The notes beneath the pieces are model-generated. The model did no database searches and was not told the origin of the DNA. It saw nothing but the letters and a program-made list of their open reading frames with translations. Positions 21,848 through 25,720 of a stretch of DNA of 25,720 nucleotides are shown here, piece after piece (positions within the stretch are counted from its first letter, which is position 1; each line of letters opens with the position of its first letter). The position numbers and the translations under genes were made by a program. The DNA lies in IMG/VR virus record IMGVR_UViG_3300031857_001231, positions 1 to 25,720 of that record; one strand, given 5' to 3'. The stretch is from a virus.

Positions 21848-23781
21848 GATTGCACGAATGATGAGCGGCGACGAGGCTTTGACGGCCTTTCGCGCTGTGG
21901 TTCAGTTTGTGGCCCTGCCTCCGGTGCGTCTTGTGCGGTTGGTTCCGTATCGACGGCAGGCTCAACGGGCTTCGGTTTCTCGATCTGCATCGGTTGCGTT
22001 TTCTTTTTCATGCGGAAGGCCAGTTTTTCGAACTGCGGTGGCTGCATCACGAGCGCCGCGAATGCATAGACGCGGCAGTCGAGCGCCTCGTTTCGCACGC
22101 CGTTGGACTTCTGCCACTCACGCACGGCAAAGCCTTTGACATATCGGGTCATCAGCTTCTCGGCCACGAGCTGCCGGAACCATTCGGCTTCACGGCTGGC
22201 AGGGAAATGACAATATCCAGCGCCAGGAGAGTCGAGCTTCAGCCGGTTCCTCAGAGTCATCTTCGCGTTATCGACTCCAACGATGAACACGTCCACCGGC
22301 CTTTTGACCTTGCCGGAGCGGCGGCGATTCGGTGCCCCGATGACCGGCAGGCCAGCGCCACCTCGGCCCTTGATGGCAAACACGCCGGAGAACTTGTGCC
22401 GCTTGGCGTAGCCATAGACAGCCTGCGTATTGTGCCCGCCTGAGTCAATACAGGTGCGCGTGATACCGATCTCGACGCCCTGCTCATGCCGCCAGAGTTT
22501 CCGCAGGTAGCCGGTCAGCTCACTCCATGGTGAGCCTGCCTGTTCCTCCGGCAGGTCTGGGTCGCCGTAGATGATCTGATAGTCAATCGACCAGCTCTGT
22601 TCACCGGCACCCCATGCCACAACCTCGATCTCGAGGCGGTCCGGCTGCACGTCCACGCCAGCGGTTAGGATCAGCCCCTGCCGTGGCACGTCGTGAGCGT
22701 CCTGCTCAAAGCGCGGCCTGTTCATCAGGTCTTCGACCGTGATATCTTCGCCGCCACCATCCCAAGTCTCGCCGAGGATGGTGTTCACAAAGACCTTCAT
22801 TTGCTCGGGGTCTTTCTTCGCTTCGAGGAACGCCTTCACGCGGTCGGCAATCGGTCTCCACGGTGAATAGCCTGCCCAGATATGGAAGCCTGCGGTGCCC
22901 CTGAATGGCGCGTGCGCTTGCCAGTTCCCACGGCGCACGGCTGCGTTCTTCTGCGCGTCGGTATAATAGCCGTCGCAGTGCGGGCATATCCACAGCGCTT
23001 TCTTTGGGTCGTTCTTTGCCGGTGAGTCCGGCCCCCATCTCACATTCGACCATTGCAGCGTGTGAGCTTCTCCACAGTGCGGGCATGGGATGTAGTAGTA
23101 GCGCTGGTCGGAAAGCTGGAATTCTTGCTCGGTGCGGCTTTGATCCTTCCAGACGGGTGTGCCGCCCAGAAGAATCTTTCGATTCCAGAACGTCTCTGTT
23201 CGGCGCTCGGCCAGCAAGAGCGGGTCGCCTTCCTTGCCGGAGCTGGCAGGGTAGCGGTCGACCTCATCCGCCAGCACAACACGAATCGGACGGCTGGCGA
23301 GCTTCGACGGTGCATTGACGCCAACAATGGCAAGGTGCCCGCCCCTGAACATCTTGTGCAGCTTTTTGGACTTGGTCGATCTGACTTTGTTCTGGATCTT
23401 CGCGGCAATGGCAGGCGTGTCGCGGACCATCGGCGAGAATCGGTCCTCGCTCCATGCCTCGGCCATGTCCTCAGTCGGCTGGAGCATCAGCATCGGGCAC
23501 GGATCGTAGTCGATGTAATAGCCGATTGTGTTGTTGAGGATCTCGGTCCAGCCGATCTGCGACGACTTCATGCAGACCACTTTCTCAATCAACGGATCTG
23601 AAAGCGCGTCCATGATGCCGCGCTGAAACTCAGAGCGGCTGGTTTTCCACTTGCCAGGCTCGGCGCTGGCTTCGCTCGACAGGATGCGCTTGGCGTCAGC
23701 CCACTGCGAAACCGTCCACTTCGGTGGAGGTTCCCACTGGCGCGAGATGTCTTTGAAGAGGCTGGCAAGTGCAGGCGTCAT
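21835..23781 (-). CDS. terL: Terminase large subunit, lambda gpA-like
   Basis: A 648-residue packaging motor of the GpA family. The ATPase has a Walker A-like KSSQIGWT (residues 72-79) and Walker B LADEVDRYP (Asp172-Glu173). A zinc ribbon has CPHCG (233-237) and CPHCD (266-270). The nuclease begins with GVDVQPDRLEIEV (Asp377), then DSGGHNT and a C-terminal NEALDCRVYAFAAL. It cuts and packages phage DNA into the prohead. Length equals lambda gpA (641). The start overlaps the small subunit stop by 4 nt. The C-terminal 60 residues are a Pro/Glu/Lys/Arg-rich tail with EPTAQDA coded by an interspersed motif copy. Confidence 0.95.
   Translation of the reverse strand: MTPALASLFKDISRQWEPPPKWTVSQWADAKRILSSEASAEPGKWKTSRSEFQRGIMDALSDPLIEKVVCMKSSQIGWTEILNNTIGYYIDYDPCPMLMLQPTEDMAEAWSEDRFSPMVRDTPAIAAKIQNKVRSTKSKKLHKMFRGGHLAIVGVNAPSKLASRPIRVVLADEVDRYPASSGKEGDPLLLAERRTETFWNRKILLGGTPVWKDQSRTEQEFQLSDQRYYYIPCPHCGEAHTLQWSNVRWGPDSPAKNDPKKALWICPHCDGYYTDAQKNAAVRRGNWQAHAPFRGTAGFHIWAGYSPWRPIADRVKAFLEAKKDPEQMKVFVNTILGETWDGGGEDITVEDLMNRPRFEQDAHDVPRQGLILTAGVDVQPDRLEIEVVAWGAGEQSWSIDYQIIYGDPDLPEEQAGSPWSELTGYLRKLWRHEQGVEIGITRTCIDSGGHNTQAVYGYAKRHKFSGVFAIKGRGGAGLPVIGAPNRRRSGKVKRPVDVFIVGVDNAKMTLRNRLKLDSPGAGYCHFPASREAEWFRQLVAEKLMTRYVKGFAVREWQKSNGVRNEALDCRVYAFAALVMQPPQFEKLAFRMKKKTQPMQIEKPKPVEPAVDTEPTAQDAPEAGPQTEPQRERPSKPRRRSSFVQSWRL
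21928..21947 (-). repeat. Interspersed motif copy 4, inside the terminase tail
   Basis: The core GGAACCAACCGCACAAGAC lies within codons for EPTAQDA near the end of the large terminase gene. It ends 80 nt before the next start (21847), further than the other three copies. No alternative start is visible at 30 nt. Peptide sequence here and in the portal tail is the same (PTAQDA). Confidence 0.55.
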
Positions 23782-24350
23782 TCAGTGGCTTCATCGTCGT
23801 CCTCTGGTTCGATCTCCTGCGGTTCATCGCTTTGAGTGGCGACGTATTGCTTTGTGACGCTCTCAGGCGAGTAGTCCGCCAGCTCTTTCAAGGCTTCGTT
23901 GACGCCGTGCTGAATGGCTTCTTTCCGCTCCTGAATTGTCATGCCTTCGAGCTGAGAGGCTAGCGTGGTCGGCAGGCTGAGCAGCTTGGCGCGTGCGTTG
24001 CCAATCATGTCAGCCCAGACGGCGGCGACAGCTTCGGCATCGTGAGCGGTGCCTTTTTTGAGGTCCGCATCAAGCTCGGCAATATCGGCTTTGGCTTTTG
24101 TAAGGCGTGCACGGTGGGCTTCATAGTCCCCGGGGTTGTCAGCTTCTCCGGCGCTGCTCCACTGGTTCACCTTTCGCTCTTGCAGATACTTGATGTAATT
24201 TCGGATTGATTGCCACAGGTCATACTTGCCACGAGCCACGCGGATGACCACGCCGTCGGCCACGAGTTGGTGAATGCGGACTGCAGTGAGGTTGAAAAGT
24301 TTGGCAAGCGTGCCGACTTCGACGCTCGGGCTTTCGGCAGGTCGGCTCAT
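23778..24350 (-). CDS. terS: Terminase small subunit, lambda Nu1-like
   Basis: A 190-residue DNA-packaging recognition protein. The N-terminal winged helix-turn-helix has SVEVGTLAKLFNLTAVRIHQLVADGVVIRVARGKYDLWQSIRNYIKYLQ (residues 9-57). This closely follows the Nu1 pattern for DNA recognition and is followed by LTKAKADIAELDADLKKG and a helical oligomerisation region. The end is very acidic (DEPQEIEPEDDDEATE). It binds the packaging site of phage DNA and hands it to the large subunit, with which it overlaps by 4 nt. The start overlaps the glycosyltransferase stop by 4 nt, linking packaging with the DNA-modification genes upstream. Confidence 0.88.
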   Translation of the reverse strand: MSRPAESPSVEVGTLAKLFNLTAVRIHQLVADGVVIRVARGKYDLWQSIRNYIKYLQERKVNQWSSAGEADNPGDYEAHRARLTKAKADIAELDADLKKGTAHDAEAVAAVWADMIGNARAKLLSLPTTLASQLEGMTIQERKEAIQHGVNEALKELADYSPESVTKQYVATQSDEPQEIEPEDDDEATE

Positions 24351-25222
24351 TTTTTGTGGCTAGAGTCGAGGATTTTCGGCACGGCATTGTTCCATTTGAT
24401 TTTGTGATGCAGTCGTTTCATGGATGCCGTTACTGTAGCCACTGCAAACGATGGGCAGGTCATCACCGTATAGAATGATTTGACGTAGGTGCCTCCAGCC
24501 AGATAGGCCTCGGACATGCCGCCAGTGGTTGCTTGAGTCTGGGCCTGTTGCAGGTAAACCTCGGGCATTGTAAAAAACAGCCGACCACGATGACCGAGCG
24601 AAAGGTATGTGTTCACATCCTCATTTAGGCGGCTAAAAAACCAAAACCGGCGCGAAGTCTTGCAGAAAAACGAGTTCATGGCTTTTCTGTTTTTCCACGG
24701 AAATGACTGCCTTCGCCATTGTGTCGATTTTTCGCCTCCGATCATGTCACCTGTTTGCATCATGCAAACAGAATCAATGCGTTCATCATAATCGAGAAAG
24801 TGGCGCATGATTTCAAAAACAGGATCGAGCTTCTTGATTTTGCGCCTCAGGAAATTTCCATCAGTGCCAAAAGTGAACCGGAAATCTGTGTAATCGTCAT
24901 CCAGGACAAGGAAATACTCAAAGCCAAGCTGAGCTGCAAAGTCAAAGCAGGAGTTTCGTGCGTGAGTTGTCGTGCGTCGATTCTGGAAGTTGTCGCAGTT
25001 GTCAACGAGCGAGGAATAATGCAGCTTGTCAAAAACGAGCACCATCTCAGCGCCAAAGTTTGCCCGATACTGCTCGACAGTTTTGTCCTCATTATCGCAG
25101 ACGATGAACAGCGGCCCTGTGTAGCCGCAGCGCTTGAGAGTTTTAAGCGTGACAACTTTATCAGGTCGCCCGTGGCTAATGATGAACGTGCAGAAATTAT
25201 TCATCAGCGTTGGTGTCTTCAT
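24347..25222 (-). CDS. Glycosyltransferase, TET-associated (TAGT)-like family
   Basis: About 291 residues. The N-terminus CTFIISHGRPDKVVTLKTLKRCGYTGPLFIVCDNEDKTVEQYRANFG has the shape of GT-A nucleotide-sugar binding. The DxD-type motif FLVLDDDYTDFRF is typical, and RNSCFDFAAQLGFEYF and GRLFFTMPEVYL are further recognisable segments. TAGT enzymes are known to be coded with TET/JBP dioxygenases in phages and to add sugars to hydroxymethylated bases. No TET gene is visible in the window. I chose ATG 25222 because GAGGA lies 5 nt upstream. ATG 25204, 8 nt inside the upstream stop, begins with a very family-like MNNFCTF and is also possible. Codon use is AT-richer than in structural genes. Confidence 0.75.
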   Translation of the reverse strand: MKTPTLMNNFCTFIISHGRPDKVVTLKTLKRCGYTGPLFIVCDNEDKTVEQYRANFGAEMVLVFDKLHYSSLVDNCDNFQNRRTTTHARNSCFDFAAQLGFEYFLVLDDDYTDFRFTFGTDGNFLRRKIKKLDPVFEIMRHFLDYDERIDSVCMMQTGDMIGGEKSTQWRRQSFPWKNRKAMNSFFCKTSRRFWFFSRLNEDVNTYLSLGHRGRLFFTMPEVYLQQAQTQATTGGMSEAYLAGGTYVKSFYTVMTCPSFAVATVTASMKRLHHKIKWNNAVPKILDSSHKK

Positions 25223-25720
25223 CTGGTTCCTCGGCTCCAAGAGCGCCAGCAATCTCATCCTTCAGCTTCACATATCCGAGCTGCATCGCTTTCTTGAAGT
25301 CGATGATGATCAACGCGGAGTTTTCCATCAACTCCTGAGTTTTCTTGTCTGCGTGACAATAAAACTCGGCAATTTTCTCAAAGTTGAAAATCGTGTGACG
25401 TGCCGCGGCGGCTTTCAGGAATGCCGCCACTTCATCCGGCAGTTGAGCTTTGTTGATCTGATTCAGCAACTCATCGGCTCGTGACCGGTCAAGCAGTTCA
25501 CTGACTGGCGGCTTTTCTCCTTTCGGCTCATAAACCGGCGCATCAACCTTGTGAGTGTAGTTGTCAGACAGCCCGTCAGTTTTAGGCTCATCAGGATTAA
25601 GTGCTGCCTCGATTGATTCGGCATCAAAACCCATGATCCCAAGGTCAAAACCGACCTCTCGCAATGATGAAAGCTCAACGGCTAAAAGCTCCTCGTCCCA
25701 GCCAGCGTTCAGCGCCAGTT
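25197..25720 (-). CDS. ParB-like domain protein, C-terminal part
   Basis: This frame enters at the right edge with its N-terminus missing. The visible 174 residues open LALNAGWDEELLAVELSSLREVGFDLGIMGFD, the last strand and helix pattern of the ParB/Spo0J-like N-terminal domain as seen in phage ParB-methylase proteins. A linker (YTHKVDAPVYEPKGEKPPVSELLDRSR) and a helical module AAAARHTIFNFEKIAEFYCHADKKTQELMENSALIIIDFKKAMQLGYVKLKDEI follow. No methylase catalytic motif is in the visible part. It likely links DNA recognition to the adjacent glycosyltransferase, whose start lies within its last codons. A role in DNA-modification targeting is inferred. Confidence 0.75.
   Translation of the reverse strand, partial: LALNAGWDEELLAVELSSLREVGFDLGIMGFDAESIEAALNPDEPKTDGLSDNYTHKVDAPVYEPKGEKPPVSELLDRSRADELLNQINKAQLPDEVAAFLKAAAARHTIFNFEKIAEFYCHADKKTQELMENSALIIIDFKKAMQLGYVKLKDEIAGALGAEEPDEDTNADE

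Noticed and set aside
1-25720. Search for integrase, attachment site, tRNA, rRNA, or insertion sequences
   Set aside because: No such feature could be recognised on either strand; the window begins and ends inside phage-type genes.

Overview
The window is a densely packed structural and lysis region of a tailed, myovirus-type bacteriophage or prophage. Every gene I can support lies on the minus strand, so transcription runs from high to low coordinates. Most neighbouring genes overlap by a few bases or nearly touch. The host is Gram-negative, because there is a lipobox outer-membrane spanin overlapping an inner-membrane spanin. I cannot name the phylum; a Verrucomicrobia-like host is only a guess. 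There are no host genes, integrase, attachment sites, tRNAs or insertion sequences, so prophage cannot be told from free phage.

Region 1 (about 23.8-25.7 kb) begins with the truncated end of a ParB-like protein and a TET-associated-type (TAGT) glycosyltransferase, which suggests a DNA base hypermodification module continuing beyond the right edge. Region 2 (about 17.6-24.4 kb) is a lambda-like packaging and head block: small terminase, GpA-type large terminase, an Ig-like plus gpW-like joining protein, lambda-type portal, and a fused HK97 prohead protease-major capsid protein closed by a strong terminator. Region 3 (about 14.1-17.5 kb) is an accessory insertion with an Ig-like protein, a collagen-like fibre protein, an F5/8C-like lectin domain protein and two small unknowns. 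Its left half looks AT-richer than the flanks.

Region 4 (about 11.0-14.1 kb) has head-tail connection genes (FII-like, Z-like, tail terminator-like), an SSB gene with an operator-like palindrome upstream, the P2 V-type spike, a 57-residue holin candidate and an M15 endolysin. A dATP/dGTP diphosphohydrolase-domain protein and a Cys-rich small protein follow at 10.5-11.05 kb. Region 5 (0.26-10.4 kb) is an almost complete P2 tail operon in canonical order: W, J, I, H-like fibre, FI sheath, FII tube, E/E' with a -1 frameshift, T, U, X, D. A small membrane protein, spanin pair and second collar-domain protein are inserted between fibre and sheath. It closes with a terminator. A separate transcription unit starts at base 150 and leaves the left edge.

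The phage is therefore a mosaic: lambda/HK97-like head, P2-like contractile tail. Two regulatory patterns stand out. A 19-20 bp motif occurs four times, three of them 29-30 nt upstream of start codons (capsid fusion, baseplate W, sheath). A separate 18-bp palindromic motif precedes both ssb and the leftmost gene, which hints that those two share a regulator distinct from the late genes.
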